A stretch of DNA of 64,000 bases from Alphaproteobacteria bacterium (lineage in GTDB: Bacteria; Pseudomonadota; Alphaproteobacteria; UBA6615). Positions 43,177 to 53,020 of the stretch are shown one piece after another. Each line of letters opens with the position of its first letter. The first letter of the stretch is position 1. The stretch lies in contig SHWB01000001.1 of assembly GCA_009691025.1 (NCBI GenBank), forward strand, positions 1 to 64,000. Direction: 5' to 3'. A program made the translations under genes and the position numbers. Under the pieces are notes generated by a model that was not told the origin of the DNA, searched no databases, and saw nothing but the letters and a program-made list of their open reading frames with translations.

Positions 43177-44444
43177 CAGCCGAGAACCTCGCTCATGGGC
43201 AGGAAGACTACGGGGTCGCCCGCGACGACGGATGTGGTCTCCTCGGCGAGGTCGACAAGCCCGTCCGTGGCGGCGAGCGCGCTGAGGATGCCGGCCCCGC
43301 TGCGGGCTATGCGAGTCGCCACCGGCATCCCGGGGGTATCGTGCGTCAGGCGGGCGGCGACATATTCGCGACGCCCGGGCTTCTTCGAGAAATCGAATCC
43401 GGCGCGCACGGGAAAAGTGTGTGGCCGCGTCGTGCCGGCGCCGGCGAGGAGCAGGAGTGCCGGCCGCGCGAGCGTCAGGAAGGCGACCATCATCGCCGCC
43501 GGATTGCCCGGCAGGCCGATGAAGGGCACGGCGCCGATCTGTCCCAGCGCCACCGGCCGGCCCGGCTTCACCGCCAGCCGCCAGAAATGCAGATGGCCGA
43601 GGCGGGCGAGCGCGGCGGCCACGTGGTCTTCCTCGCCGCGCGACATGCCGGCGGAGGAGATGACGACATCGGCGTCGGCAGCGGCCCGGCCCAGCGCCGC
43701 CTCCACATCTTCCCGCCGGTCGCGCACGATGCCGTGGTCGACTACGGCACAGCCGAGGCCGTCGAGCAGGGCCATCAGCCCGTGGCGGTTGGCGTCGTAT
43801 ATCTGGCCCGGGCCGACGGCCGCTCCCGGTTCGGCCACCTCGTCCCCCGAGGACAGCACGGCGACGCGCAGCCGCGCGCGCACAGCTAGGCCGGTGACGC
43901 CGAGCGATGCGGCAAGGCCGATATCTGGCGCCCGCAGGCGCTTGCCGGCCTCCAGCACAGTGGCGCCACGCGCTATGTCCTCGCCGCGCCGGCGGCGGTT
44001 GGCGCCGCGCGCTACGCCGGGCGGCAGAACTACGGCGCCATCCACGAGATGCGCGTCTTCCTGCATGACCACCGTGTCCGGGGCGCCCTCCTCGCCGTCC
44101 GGCATCGGAGCGCCGGTGAAGATGCGCAGCGCCGTGCCGCGTCGTGCCGGCTCGGCCAGCGGATGGCCGGCGGCGATGCGTCCGGCGACGGGCAGGCGGG
44201 TCTCGCCGTCGGGCGCGAGATCGGCGAACCAGACCGCGTATCCGTCGACGGCGGCATTGTCGTGCGGCGGCACATCGCGTCCGGCAACGAGTGCCTCGGC
44301 CAGCACGCGGCCCGTGGCACCGCGTAATCCTACGGTTTCCGTACCGGTCACCGGAGCCAGGCGGGCATCGAGAATTGCGCGTGCTGCCTCGACCGTCAGC
44401 GCGCCGCTATCATGGGCGAAGCAGTCGTCGGCGAGCGGTGGCAT
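43176..44444 (-). CDS. moeA: Molybdopterin molybdotransferase MoeA
   Basis: This 422-aa enzyme inserts molybdate into molybdopterin. Landmarks are PPHDNAAVDGYAVW (domain III start), RIFTGAPMPDGEEGAPDTVVMQED, VAVLSSGDEVAEPG, SSAGMSRGEEDHV (the SGGxSxGxxD loop with A for the second G) and IGLPGNPAAMMV. The C-terminal domain is complete. It lies between mobB (3-bp gap) and moaD in one operon. Confidence 0.93.
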   Translation of the reverse strand: MPPLADDCFAHDSGALTVEAARAILDARLAPVTGTETVGLRGATGRVLAEALVAGRDVPPHDNAAVDGYAVWFADLAPDGETRLPVAGRIAAGHPLAEPARRGTALRIFTGAPMPDGEEGAPDTVVMQEDAHLVDGAVVLPPGVARGANRRRRGEDIARGATVLEAGKRLRAPDIGLAASLGVTGLAVRARLRVAVLSSGDEVAEPGAAVGPGQIYDANRHGLMALLDGLGCAVVDHGIVRDRREDVEAALGRAAADADVVISSAGMSRGEEDHVAAALARLGHLHFWRLAVKPGRPVALGQIGAVPFIGLPGNPAAMMVAFLTLARPALLLLAGAGTTRPHTFPVRAGFDFSKKPGRREYVAARLTHDTPGMPVATRIARSGAGILSALAATDGLVDLAEETTSVVAGDPVVFLPMSEVLG

Positions 44445-44447
44445 CGC

Positions 44448-44975
44448 TCACACGCTCCGCATGTGCCGCGCGGTCAAGCCGCAATGGCGCTCGACGAAAT
44501 CGGCGACCGCCACCGCATCGCCGAGCGGCAGAAGGGGCAAGCCGCTCGCCTCCACGCCGGGCGATCGCTCGTCGCAGGCGATGGCGACGATGTGCGGATC
44601 GCTATCGGCGAGCAGTGGCTGGGCCAGCGCCGGGCGATGCACCTCGATCTTGTCGTGCGCATGTGCCTTGAAGCCCTCGACCAGCACGAGGTCGACCGGC
44701 GCGAGATGGCCGAGCAGTTCATCGAGGGTCGGCTCGGCATCGCCGCGAAGCTCATGCATCAGCGCCCAGCGCCGGGCCGAGGCAACGATCACCTCGTGCG
44801 CGCCGGCCTCGCGGTGGCGGTGGCTGTCCTTGCCCGGCTGGTCGATGTCGAAGGCGTGATGGGCGTGCTTGATCGTCGAGACGCGGTGGCCGCGTGCCAC
44901 CAGCACGCCGACGAGGGCCGCGACCAGCGTCGTCTTGCCGCTGCCGCTCCAGCCGGCGAGGCCAATGACGCGCAT
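44448..44975 (-). CDS. mobB: Molybdopterin-guanine dinucleotide biosynthesis protein MobB
   Basis: This 175-aa P-loop protein has GWSGSGKTTLVAAL (Walker A), VSTIKHAHHAFDIDQPGKDS (the MobB KHxxHxxxxDxxGKDS motif) and DLVLVEGFKAHAHDKIEVHR. It binds GTP and assists MobA in making the guanine-dinucleotide cofactor. It lies 7 bp downstream of pgsA. Confidence 0.94.
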   Translation of the reverse strand: MRVIGLAGWSGSGKTTLVAALVGVLVARGHRVSTIKHAHHAFDIDQPGKDSHRHREAGAHEVIVASARRWALMHELRGDAEPTLDELLGHLAPVDLVLVEGFKAHAHDKIEVHRPALAQPLLADSDPHIVAIACDERSPGVEASGLPLLPLGDAVAVADFVERHCGLTARHMRSV

Positions 44976-44982
44976 CGCGGCC

Positions 44983-45564
44983 TCAGTCGCGCGCGCCGCC
45001 GGGGCGCGGTTCCGCCGCGACGCGGCGCAGGCTTTCGGCGAGGTAGGTCCAGCCGGTCACGATCGTCAGCACGGCCGACAGCCAGAGCAGCGCGAGGCCG
45101 GCGATGGCGACGACGATTCCAGCGGCTGGCGCGGCGGCCAGCGCGGCGATGGCGACGAGCTGGATCGCCGTCTTCCATTTGGCGAGCCGCGTGACGGGCA
45201 GCTCGCCGCCTTCCCGGGCGAGGTACTCGCGCAGGCCCGACACCAGCAGCTCGCGGCCGAGGATGACGATGGCGGCGGCGACATGCCAGCCGGCGACGAC
45301 TCCGGTGGCGACCAGGCCGACCAGCACGCCGGCCACCAGCACCTTGTCGGCCACCGGGTCGAGCAGGCGCCCGAAGGCCGAAACCGCGCCGGTGCGCCGG
45401 GCGAGCCAGCCATCCGCCCAGTCGGTCGCCGCGGCCAGCGCGAAAAGGGCGGCGGCGATCCATGCCGGTGCGATGCCGGCGACGGGATCGCGAGCGAACA
45501 GCAGCAGGACGATCGCCGGCACGGCGACGACACGCATGAGGGTCAGCGCATTGGGGGAGTTCAT
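44983..45564 (-). CDS. pgsA: CDP-diacylglycerol-glycerol-3-phosphate 3-phosphatidyltransferase
   Basis: This 193-aa membrane enzyme makes phosphatidylglycerol phosphate. The CDP-alcohol phosphotransferase motif D-x2-D-G-x2-A-R...G-x3-D-x3-D is complete (DWADGWLARRTGAVSAFGRLLDPVADK, shown in part here). About five hydrophobic helices surround it. The uvrC-pgsA-mo gene order is typical of alphaproteobacteria. Confidence 0.93.
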   Translation of the reverse strand: MNSPNALTLMRVVAVPAIVLLLFARDPVAGIAPAWIAAALFALAAATDWADGWLARRTGAVSAFGRLLDPVADKVLVAGVLVGLVATGVVAGWHVAAAIVILGRELLVSGLREYLAREGGELPVTRLAKWKTAIQLVAIAALAAAPAAGIVVAIAGLALLWLSAVLTIVTGWTYLAESLRRVAAEPRPGGARD

Positions 45565-45620
45565 GGACCGATCCTAGCGATTTGCTTGCCGCGATGCATG
45601 CGGCGTGGCCGGTCTCTGGC

Positions 45621-45644
45621 TCCCTCCCCCCTTGCGGGGGAGGG
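45621..45644. repeat. Palindromic GGGGGAGGG repeat, copy 1
   Basis: TCCCTCCCCC-CTTGC-GGGGGAGGG is a short hairpin in the pgsA-uvrC gap. The same CCCTCCCCC...GGGGGAGGG unit recurs at 60.28 and 60.74 kb. It is a dispersed intergenic element; here it could attenuate transcription between uvrC and pgsA. Confidence 0.6.
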
Positions 45645-45653
45645 CGGTCGCAC

Positions 45654-47705
45654 TCAGCCGCCACCGTGGAAATGATCGTAGATGCGTTTCGCCACGGTGG
45701 CGCTGATCCCCGGCACGCGGGCGAGGTCGTCGAGGCCGGCGCGCGACACCTCGCGGGCCGAGCCGAAATGCGTCAGCAGCGACTTCTTGCGGCGCGCGCC
45801 GATGCCGGCGATTTCGTCGAGCGGGCTGCGCATGATGGCCTGGCTGCGGCGCGCACGGTGGGCGCCGATGGCGAAGCGGTGGGCCTCGTCGCGCAGGCGC
45901 TGCAGGAAGTAGAGCGCCGGATCGCGCTCGGGCAGGCTGAAGGCCTCACGGCCCGGCATGAAAAAGCGCTCGCGTCCGGCGTCGCGATCCGGCCCCTTGG
46001 CGATGGCGACGAGCGGCAGATCGTCGATGCCGAGTTCCGCCAGCACCGCCTCGGCGATGGCGAGCTGCCCGGCACCGCCGTCGATCAGCACCAGATCGGG
46101 CCAGTCGTCGCGGCCGGATTCCTCCTCCAACGCGCGGGCGAAGCGGCGCGACAGCACCTCGCGCATCATCGCGTAGTCGTCGCCGGGGCTGTAGCCCTCG
46201 GCCGCCTCGCGTACGCCAGGCCCGGTGTCGTTCGCGGCCGTCGGCACGACCGCGCGGGCGCCTCTGATGTTGAATTTGCGATAGGCGTTCTTGCGGAAGC
46301 CTTCCGGCCCCGCGACGATCATGCCGCCCACTGCATTGCGTCCGGCGACGTGTGAATTGTCGTAGACCTCGATGCGCCGCGGCGGCGCTTCGAGGCCGAA
46401 GGCGGTGGCGACGCGTTCCAGCAGGTCGCGCTGCGTGGCGCTTTCGGCGAGGCGGCGGGCGATCGCATCTCGGGCATTGGCCAGCGCATGCTCGACCAGC
46501 CGCCGCTTGGCGCCGCGCTGCGGGCTCGCGACCGCTACGCGGTGGCCGGCATGCACCGACAGCGCCTCGCCGATCAGGGCCGCCTCGGCCAGCGGATGGC
46601 TTAGCAGCACCTGCCGCGGCGGTGGCTTGTTGTCATAGAACTGGGCGATGAAGGCGGCGAGCACCTCGTCCTCCGCCAGCGCCCTGTCATGGCGCGGAAA
46701 ATAGGCACGGTTGCCGTTGTTGCGGCCGCCGCGGAAGAAGAACACCTGCACGCAGACCTGGCCGCTGGCCGAGGCGGCCGCGATGACGTCCGCCTCCTCG
46801 AGGTCGAGCCCTTCGAGGTTGATGTCCTGCTGCGCCTGCACCTGGGTCAGAGCGCGGATGCGGTCGCGGTAGCGGGCCGCGGCCTCGTATTCGCGGGTCT
46901 CGGCCGCCCGGCCCATCGCCGCCGCCAGCTCGTCCTGCACTTCGCGAGACCGTCCGGCGAGGAAGTTGCGCGCCTGCTGCACCAGCTTCGCGTAGTCGTC
47001 CGCCCCGACGCGCTCGACGCAAGGCCCGGAGCAGCGACGGAGCTGGTATTTGAGGCAGGGCCGGGTGCGACCGGAGAAGACGCCGTCCGAACAGCTGCGC
47101 AGCAGGAAGGCGCGTTCGAGCGCGTTGAGCGTGCGGTTGACCGCGCCGGCCGACGCGTAGGGCCCCCAGAACTCGCCCTCGTGTGTGCGCGCGCCGCGGT
47201 ACTTGGCAACGCCAGTCCAGTCGGCCGGCGCCGGTCCGCCGCGCGCCCGGCGCAGTCGCGTGGCCTCGCCGGCGGGGTCGGCGCCGGTCTTCATGGTGCG
47301 GTCGATGCGGCCGGTCAGCAGGATGTAGGGAAAGCTCTTGTCGTCGCGCAGTAGCACGTTGAAGCGCGGCCGCAGGCGCTTGATCAGATTGGCTTCCAGC
47401 AGCAGCGCCTCGGCCTCGGTATGGGTGGTCACGACCTCCAGCGAGGCCGTTTCCGAGACCATCCGCTGCAGGCGGATCGGCAGGCGCGGCAGTTTGGTGT
47501 AGTTGACGACCCGGCGCTTCAGGCTTGCCGCCTTGCCAACATAGAGCGCCTCTCCGGCCGCATCGAGCATGCGGTAGACGCCCGGACCCGCCGGCAGGGT
47601 CCGCACCGCGTCGCGCAGCACTTCCAGGCCACGTCCAATGTCCGGGACGACGGCCGCGAGGTCGTTCGGCCCGCCCTGCGCCGGGTCGGTTTCGAGTCCG
47701 GTCAT
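45654..47705 (-). CDS. uvrC: Excinuclease ABC subunit C
   Basis: This 683-aa UvrC, the dual-incision nuclease of nucleotide excision repair, has the GIY-YIG domain ([20 protein letters not shown], about 40-120), a UVR segment near 225-260, the RNase-H-like nuclease ([29 protein letters not shown]) and tandem HhH at the end ([34 protein letters not shown]). It is complete and first in the pgsA-mob-moe operon. Confidence 0.96.
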   Translation of the reverse strand: MTGLETDPAQGGPNDLAAVVPDIGRGLEVLRDAVRTLPAGPGVYRMLDAAGEALYVGKAASLKRRVVNYTKLPRLPIRLQRMVSETASLEVVTTHTEAEALLLEANLIKRLRPRFNVLLRDDKSFPYILLTGRIDRTMKTGADPAGEATRLRRARGGPAPADWTGVAKYRGARTHEGEFWGPYASAGAVNRTLNALERAFLLRSCSDGVFSGRTRPCLKYQLRRCSGPCVERVGADDYAKLVQQARNFLAGRSREVQDELAAAMGRAAETREYEAAARYRDRIRALTQVQAQQDINLEGLDLEEADVIAAASASGQVCVQVFFFRGGRNNGNRAYFPRHDRALAEDEVLAAFIAQFYDNKPPPRQVLLSHPLAEAALIGEALSVHAGHRVAVASPQRGAKRRLVEHALANARDAIARRLAESATQRDLLERVATAFGLEAPPRRIEVYDNSHVAGRNAVGGMIVAGPEGFRKNAYRKFNIRGARAVVPTAANDTGPGVREAAEGYSPGDDYAMMREVLSRRFARALEEESGRDDWPDLVLIDGGAGQLAIAEAVLAELGIDDLPLVAIAKGPDRDAGRERFFMPGREAFSLPERDPALYFLQRLRDEAHRFAIGAHRARRSQAIMRSPLDEIAGIGARRKKSLLTHFGSAREVSRAGLDDLARVPGISATVAKRIYDHFHGGG

Positions 47706-48184
47706 GGCACCATCCAGACGTCCTCGTACCCGCGCCCCTGCTTTTCCACCAAACTTGTGGACAAGTTTGTGTGCAGTCCCCGCCGCGACGCCGCTTCGGC
47801 CATGATTTCCAAGCCCTCATACCCATTTGCCGAAAAAATATGCAACTAGGTAACTCCCTGTTTTATAACATCTAATTATGGATGGGGCTACAGCACGTGA
47901 CGCTTGACTGGAGGCCTTGGACCGCATTGCAGAAAAGCGACAGAGGCTCTCTCGCCGTGTACACAACTCGTATCCAGCCGACTGACCAAGCCCCTGTGAA
48001 CGCAATAAAATTCGGCTTAAATGTTGGCACGAACGCAGTTTCGCCAGAGGCGATCTGCACCGGCTGACGGTCCTTGTAAAGCGCCATCGCGACGATTCCG
48101 CCGGCTTTTCGTGCGGCGGACATAAACGTCACATCGGCCCGCCGGGGGCGGATTCAAGAGCGGGCGGACCCGGCCGGGCGCGGC
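47706..48184. other. 479-bp intergenic stretch, AT-richer, no confident gene
   Basis: Part of this gap (about 47820-48060) is visibly poorer in GC than the surroundings. It holds two overlapping opposed ORFs (47872..48132 minus, 86 aa; 47882..48067 plus, 61 aa); neither has a recognisable motif, and both have codon use unlike neighbouring genes. The minus ORF from an internal ATG would read MALYKDRQPVQIASG. It could be a short acquired segment or a promoter region. Confidence 0.4.
47751..47768. promoter_or_regulatory. Palindrome upstream of uvrC (DnaA-box-like)
   Basis: AAACTTGT-GG-ACAAGTTT is an 8-bp perfect inverted repeat 46-63 bp before the uvrC start. On the minus strand its centre reads TTGTCCACA, one mismatch from the DnaA box TTATCCACA. 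It could be an operator or a single DnaA site. It does not match the alphaproteobacterial LexA box GTTC-N7-GTTC. Confidence 0.3.
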
Positions 48185-48694
48185 CTAGCGGAACGTCAGG
48201 GCGGCCGGCGAGATCAGCACGCCGAAGCGTTCGCACCAGATGACTACTCTGGCGTAGAGCGCGAGGTCGACGCCGGCGGGCACGGCATATTTCTGGCTGC
48301 CCTCGAAGGCCCGCAGCGCGCCGAGGTCGACATACATCGTGTCGGGCACATCTGCGGAACCGCGGACCTGCGCGCGCGGCACGAGATAGACGTGGAACGC
48401 CGGCCCAGGACCGACCCTGAAATCCGTACCGAGGAAGACCGTGTCCTCGTAAACGGTCACGCTGCCCTGCCCGTAGTGCACGGGGTCTGACGGATCGGCA
48501 TGGATGAAGCTGCCGGTGGCGACGATGCGCGCGCTTTCGGACGCGCTCAGCGCGTCCATCGCCGGGGGCGGCGGAAAGACATACGGGAATAGGAAGAAGC
48601 CGAGGGCGACGCCGAAGGCCATGCCGGCGACACCGCCGGTCAGTAAGGCAATGAGCCAGCGCAGCACGGGCGAACCTCGCCGGTAGCGTCTCAT
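48185..48694 (-). CDS. DM13-domain membrane-anchored protein
   Basis: This 169-aa protein has an N-terminal membrane anchor (WLIALLTGGVAGMAFGVALGFFLFPYVF) and an extracytoplasmic DM13 domain: GSFIHADPSDPVHYGQGSVTVY, LGTDFRVGPGPAFHVYL, LRAFEGSQKYAVP, VVIWCERFGVLISPAALTF. The Cys of VIWCERF is the conserved DM13 redox or haem-binding position. It overlaps the upstream hydrolase stop by ATGA and is co-translated with it. Confidence 0.86.
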   Translation of the reverse strand: MRRYRRGSPVLRWLIALLTGGVAGMAFGVALGFFLFPYVFPPPPAMDALSASESARIVATGSFIHADPSDPVHYGQGSVTVYEDTVFLGTDFRVGPGPAFHVYLVPRAQVRGSADVPDTMYVDLGALRAFEGSQKYAVPAGVDLALYARVVIWCERFGVLISPAALTFR

Positions 48695-49782
48695 AGCCGC
48701 TCCAGGGCTGTGAAGGCGCGGGCGGCGAAGTCGCTGCCGAGCGCCCAGACGCGGGCCTTCCATTCCGCATCGTCGCCATAGAAGGTCTCGCGCATGCGCT
48801 GGCGGATGGCGCGGGCCGTGTGGCTGGTGGATTTGCGGTCGCTGGCGAGCCAGGCGTCGGCGCGGATGGCGTCGAGCGTGTCCTTCACCGGCACGACGCC
48901 GAATTCGAGCGCCAGAGAGGTCCACTCGGCCCAGGGCGCGGCGAATGCGATGCCGTCGTCGAGCGTGCCCATGACGGCCGCCGAAGTCGAATTGCCGGCT
49001 GCCGGGTTCGTCACCTCGCTGCCGAGAATCTCGCGCGCGCGCCGGTCCGCGGCACTGTCGGGCGCGTGGCAGGAGATCGGCTTGCCGTAGCCGCGCGGCC
49101 CGAGGCCGGTGTGGAAGTCGAGCAGGACGGCGTGGCGCGCCGAAGCCAGCTCGTCGCAGCAGATCGCCTCCAGCGCTCGGAGCGACCATGTCGCCGCGCG
49201 CCCGCCGTAGAAGGCGCCGTCGGGATGGCTCCACTGGCTGATCGAGATCGCGCCCTGCAAAGCGAACTGGCTGTGGGCCTCGCCATAGGCATCGAGGCGC
49301 CGGTCGGCTTCCGCCTTCGCCGCGTCGCTCCATTCGGCGAGCACGATGGCGCCAGCGAGTTCGTCGTAGCCCGGGTTTGCCGGCCAGGCGCCCGCGCGAT
49401 GATCGACGAAATTGCGGTTGAGGTCGACGTTCTCGTGCGTTGTGCGCGACAGCCAGGCGAAGCCGAACGGGTTGATGGCGTGGATCAGTACCAGTGCCGT
49501 GTCTGGCGCGTGCGGTCGCGGGGCATCGCGTTCGGCCAAGAGGCCGGTCTGCACGCCCGAACCGCAGAACCCTTCGGCGCCATGCGTCGCCGAGACGATG
49601 ACGACGACGCGCCGGGAGTTGGCCGGGCAGAGGCGGGCGACATCGACGGCCAGCGTCTCGCCGTCCGGTCCGCGTTCGGGGTGGATGCGTCGGCGGACGC
49701 GCGCACCGGCATCGAGCGAGGCGGCGAGGAACCTGGCGCGCGCATCGGCGTAGCTGGCGGCGAAATGGACCTCCGGGGTCAT
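48691..49782 (-). CDS. DUF2817 / M14-like metallohydrolase
   Basis: This 363-aa DUF2817 protein is related to M14 carboxypeptidases and AstE. Zinc-site candidates are SATHGAEGFCGSG (HxxE) and LDFHTGLGPRGYG (second His), with HENVDLNRNFVDH supplying the conserved Asn-Arg. ATG 49782 gives the standard N-terminus EVHFAASYADARARF; longer track ORFs are antisense extensions. The substrate is unknown, presumably a small amide or peptide. Confidence 0.86.
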   Translation of the reverse strand: MTPEVHFAASYADARARFLAASLDAGARVRRRIHPERGPDGETLAVDVARLCPANSRRVVVIVSATHGAEGFCGSGVQTGLLAERDAPRPHAPDTALVLIHAINPFGFAWLSRTTHENVDLNRNFVDHRAGAWPANPGYDELAGAIVLAEWSDAAKAEADRRLDAYGEAHSQFALQGAISISQWSHPDGAFYGGRAATWSLRALEAICCDELASARHAVLLDFHTGLGPRGYGKPISCHAPDSAADRRAREILGSEVTNPAAGNSTSAAVMGTLDDGIAFAAPWAEWTSLALEFGVVPVKDTLDAIRADAWLASDRKSTSHTARAIRQRMRETFYGDDAEWKARVWALGSDFAARAFTALERL

Positions 49783-49854
49783 CGTCGGTCTCCGGCAACG
49801 GCCGCGCCGCCTCCAGGCTTGGCGGCGGGTGCGGGCGGGAGGATACTCGATCCC

Positions 49855-50415
49855 ATGGCGAATGGCCTCTTTCGCATGGCGGTTGCCGCCGCGCTTCTCG
49901 TCGCCGCGTGCGGCCACGCCGCCGCCGACCAGACCGACCCGCGGCTCTAGGGCCTGTTCGCGGTTCTCCATACCTCGCACGATACCGCCGAGATCCATAT
50001 CACCGAACAGGAGATCTGGCGTCTCTGGATGCAGTCGGACGACTCCGAGGCTGACAGCATGATGGCCTGCGGCCTCGCGGCGATGCATGTGCGCGATCTC
50101 GCCACGGCCCTCGCGATCTATTCCGCGCTTGTCGAGCGGGCGCCTGATTTCGCCGGAGCGTGGAACAAGTGCACGACGGTCTATTTCCTGATGGGGGAAC
50201 TCAAGGCGTCGCTCGCCGATGTCGAACGGACGCTGGCGCTGGAACCGCGCCATTTCGGCGCGCTCAGAGGGGCCGGCCAGATCCATCTGCAACGCGGCTT
50301 GCTTCGCCAGGCCTACGAGGCGTTCCGGCGCGCGCTGGAGATCAACCCCCACCTCGACGGCGCGCGCATGTTCATCGAGATGCTGCGCGACGAGGTCCTG
50401 AGCAAGGAACTCTAG
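49855..50415 (+). pseudogene. Exported TPR protein gene interrupted by TAG
   Basis: From ATG 49855 a lipoprotein-type signal (MAVAAALLVAACGHAAA) leads to DQTDPRL, TAG at 49948, then in frame GLFAVLHTSHDTAEI and two TPR units (ATALAIYSALVERAPDFAGAWNKCTTVY, LADVERTLALEPRHFGALRGAGQIH, FRRALEINPHLDGAR) to TAG 50413. Homologues have DPRLDxLF at the stop site, so one substitution explains it. The C-terminal 128 codons form an ORF but lack export. Confidence 0.78.
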
Positions 50416-50500
50416 ACGGCGTCGCTATTGTGCGGCGCGCGCGGGCGCGAGACAGTGAAGTGGGCACCGCGGCCAACGCGGGCCTCTCGGAGGAGGGTCC

Positions 50501-51745
50501 ATGGGTGGTATGGCGGAGCGCCGGGCGGCGCTGGTGGTCGGGGCAGGCGCGGCGATTCTCGCCATCGCCATGGGCTCGCGCCAGACGATGGGCCTCTATT
50601 TGCCGCCGATGACGCTCGATCTCGGCCTGTCGCACGAGACCTTCGGCCTCGCCATCGCCTTGCAGAACCTGCTCTGGGGTGCCTTGCAGCCCTTCACCGG
50701 CGCGCTGGCCGATCGCTGGGGCGCCGGCAAGATGATCGCCTTCGGCGCCCTCTGCTACGCTGCCGGCCTGGTCGGCATGACGGTGTGGATCGATCCGGTC
50801 GGGCTGATGCTGTCGGCCGGCGTGCTGATCGGCATCGGGCTCGCCGGATGCGGCTTCGCCATCGTCTATGGCGCGGTCGTCCGCGCCGTGCCGCCGGAGC
50901 GGCGGGCCAGCGCCATCGCCACGGTGAGTCTTGGCAGTTCGGTCGGGCTGTTCGCCTCGCCTCAGCTCGCCCAGATCGCTATCGGCGGCAGCGGCTGGCA
51001 GGTCGGCCTGTGGATCACCGGCGGCGTGGTGGCGCTGGTGCTGGTGCTCGCCGGAATGCTCGGTGTCGGCGCGCGCAAGGTGCCGGCCGCCGCGAATGCC
51101 GCCCCGCCGCCACTGCCGACCGGCGGCGACGCGATGTCGATGGGCACGGCCCTCGCCACGGCCAGCCGCAACCAGGGCTTCCTCTATTTGACCGCCGGCT
51201 TCTTCGTCTGCGGCTTCCACGTCACCTTCATCGGCACGCATCTGCCGGGCTTCGTCGCCTCCTGCGGACTGGCCCCAGAGGTCGGAGGCTGGGCGCTCGG
51301 CGTCATCGGCCTTGCCAACGTCTACGGCACCTGGGCGGCCGGCTGGTTCGGCGACCGCTACCGCCAGAAGCACATCCTGTCGCTGATCTATCTCGGCCGG
51401 GCCGCGATCATCGCCGCGCTCGTCGTGGCGCCGAAGACCGAGGTGACGATCTATGCCTTCTCGGCCGTGTTCGGCCTGCTGTGGCTGTCGACGGTGCCGC
51501 TGACCGGCGCGCTGGTGGCCCGCCTGTTCGGGGCGAAGCACGTTGGCATGCTGTTCGGCATCGTCTTCTTCAGCCATCAGGTCGGCGCCTTCCTTGGCGC
51601 CTGGCTGGGCGGCCGCGCCTACGACGCCACCGGCAATTACGACGCCATGTGGATAGCCTCGATCCTGCTCGGCCTCCTTGCCGCCGCGTTGCACTGGCCG
51701 ATCCGCGACCAGCCGGCCGGCACCCGTATCGCCGCCACCGCGTGA
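50501..51745 (+). CDS. MFS transporter (OxlT/monocarboxylate-like)
   Basis: This 414-aa inner-membrane transporter has about 12 hydrophobic helices. The loop 2-3 signature is GALADRWGAGKMIAFGALCYAAG, and MGSRQTMGLYLPPMTLDLGLS is the typical first helix end of the oxalate/formate antiporter group. AGGAGGGTCC precedes ATG 50501. It is a single gene between the TPR remnant and msrP. The substrate is probably an organic anion. Confidence 0.9.
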   Translation: MGGMAERRAALVVGAGAAILAIAMGSRQTMGLYLPPMTLDLGLSHETFGLAIALQNLLWGALQPFTGALADRWGAGKMIAFGALCYAAGLVGMTVWIDPVGLMLSAGVLIGIGLAGCGFAIVYGAVVRAVPPERRASAIATVSLGSSVGLFASPQLAQIAIGGSGWQVGLWITGGVVALVLVLAGMLGVGARKVPAAANAAPPPLPTGGDAMSMGTALATASRNQGFLYLTAGFFVCGFHVTFIGTHLPGFVASCGLAPEVGGWALGVIGLANVYGTWAAGWFGDRYRQKHILSLIYLGRAAIIAALVVAPKTEVTIYAFSAVFGLLWLSTVPLTGALVARLFGAKHVGMLFGIVFFSHQVGAFLGAWLGGRAYDATGNYDAMWIASILLGLLAAALHWPIRDQPAGTRIAATA

Positions 51746-51840
51746 GCGAACTCCGGACCGGTCAAGCATGCGTGAGTTGATTTGACCGCCGCCGCTGCCC
51801 ATCGTTCTGGACGGGGTGGACGAATGCGGAGAGGACCGCG

Positions 51841-52812
51841 ATGCTGACGAGGACGCTACGCGGCTGGGAACTGCCCGAGCGGGCGGTCACCCCCGAACGA
51901 ATCTACCACGACCGCCGCCGGCTGCTCGCCGGCATGGCCGCCGGGCCGCTGTTGGCCGCCGCCGGCCCCCTGTTCTCCGCGGCGCCGGCCTACGCCGCAG
52001 ATACGCTGGCGGGACGCCTGCCGGGCCCGCGCAACGAGACCTACAAGGTCGATCGTGCCCTGACGCCGGAGAAGGACGCGACCACCTACAACAATTTCTA
52101 CGAGTTCGGCTCCCACAAGGAAATCTGGCCGGCGGCGCAGAAGCTGAAGCGGCGCCCGTGGATGGTGAAGCTCGCCGGCATGGTCGAGAAGGAAAAGACG
52201 CTCGACATCGACGATTTGCTGGCGAAAGTGCAGATTGAGGAGCGCGTCTACCGTCATCGCTGCGTCGAGGCCTGGGCGATGACCGTCCCGTGGTCGGGCT
52301 TTCCGATGAAGGCACTGGTCGACATCGCCCGCCCGCTGTTGGGCGCGAAATACGTGCGCATGGAGACGCTGGCGGACAAGGACCAGATGCCCGGCCTGCG
52401 CCAGTTCTGGTACCCGTGGCCCTATGTCGAGGGGGTGACTATGGCCGAGGCGACCAACGACCTCGCCTTCATGGTCGTCGGCCTCTACGGCAAGCCGCTG
52501 CCGCCGCAGAACGGCGCGCCGCTACGCCTCGCTTTGCCGTGGAAATACGGCTTCAAATCGACGAAGTCGATAGTCCGCCTGACCTTCACCGACCAGCGCC
52601 CGATCTCGTTCTGGGAAAAGCTGCAGGACGCCGAGTACGGCTTCTGGGCCAACGTCAACCCCAAGGTCGACCACCCGCGCTGGAGCCAGGCGACGGAGTG
52701 GGTGCTGGGCAAAGACCGCAACAACCGCGTGCCGACCCTGCTGTTCAACGGCTACGCCGAATTCGTGGCCGATCTCTACAAGGGCATAGAGGGCGAGAAG
52801 CTCTACATGTGA
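51841..52812 (+). CDS. msrP: Protein-methionine-sulfoxide reductase catalytic subunit MsrP (YedY)
   Basis: This 323-aa periplasmic molybdoenzyme repairs oxidised methionine in envelope proteins. It has a Tat signal (HDRRRLLAGM, cleavage near AYA-AD at about 52) and the molybdenum-ligand Cys C141 in YRHRCVEAWAMTVPW. Other landmarks are MPGLRQFWYPWPYVEG and LPWKYGFKSTKSIV. The usual membrane haem partner msrQ is not adjacent. It links with the Moco genes at 42-45 kb, which supply its cofactor. Confidence 0.93.
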   Translation: MLTRTLRGWELPERAVTPERIYHDRRRLLAGMAAGPLLAAAGPLFSAAPAYAADTLAGRLPGPRNETYKVDRALTPEKDATTYNNFYEFGSHKEIWPAAQKLKRRPWMVKLAGMVEKEKTLDIDDLLAKVQIEERVYRHRCVEAWAMTVPWSGFPMKALVDIARPLLGAKYVRMETLADKDQMPGLRQFWYPWPYVEGVTMAEATNDLAFMVVGLYGKPLPPQNGAPLRLALPWKYGFKSTKSIVRLTFTDQRPISFWEKLQDAEYGFWANVNPKVDHPRWSQATEWVLGKDRNNRVPTLLFNGYAEFVADLYKGIEGEKLYM

Positions 52813-52833
52813 GCCAAGCGCCTACCGCATGCC

Positions 52834-52863
52834 GAAAAATGGCCGGACCCGAAGGCCCGGCCA
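52834..52863 (-). terminator. Terminator-like hairpin, minus direction
   Basis: TGGCCGG (52840-52846) pairs with CCGGCCA (52857-52863) with an inner CC/GG and a CGAA tetraloop. On the minus strand it is followed by a run of T (AAAAA at 52834-52838 on plus). It may be a back-up terminator for LysR or a bidirectional barrier at the end of msrP. Confidence 0.5.
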
Positions 52864-53020
52864 GTGGAACAGGGAGGCTTCACGTCTCGAAAGACGCGCT
52901 GGCCGGCCCTGAGCCGGCCCTTGTGCGATGAAGGTATGGAGGAGTTTCATCGCACGAAAGCGGTGCCGCAGGACGGCACCGGCTTGGTCAATACGTAGTC
53001 GCGACCCTCCCCGGATCACT

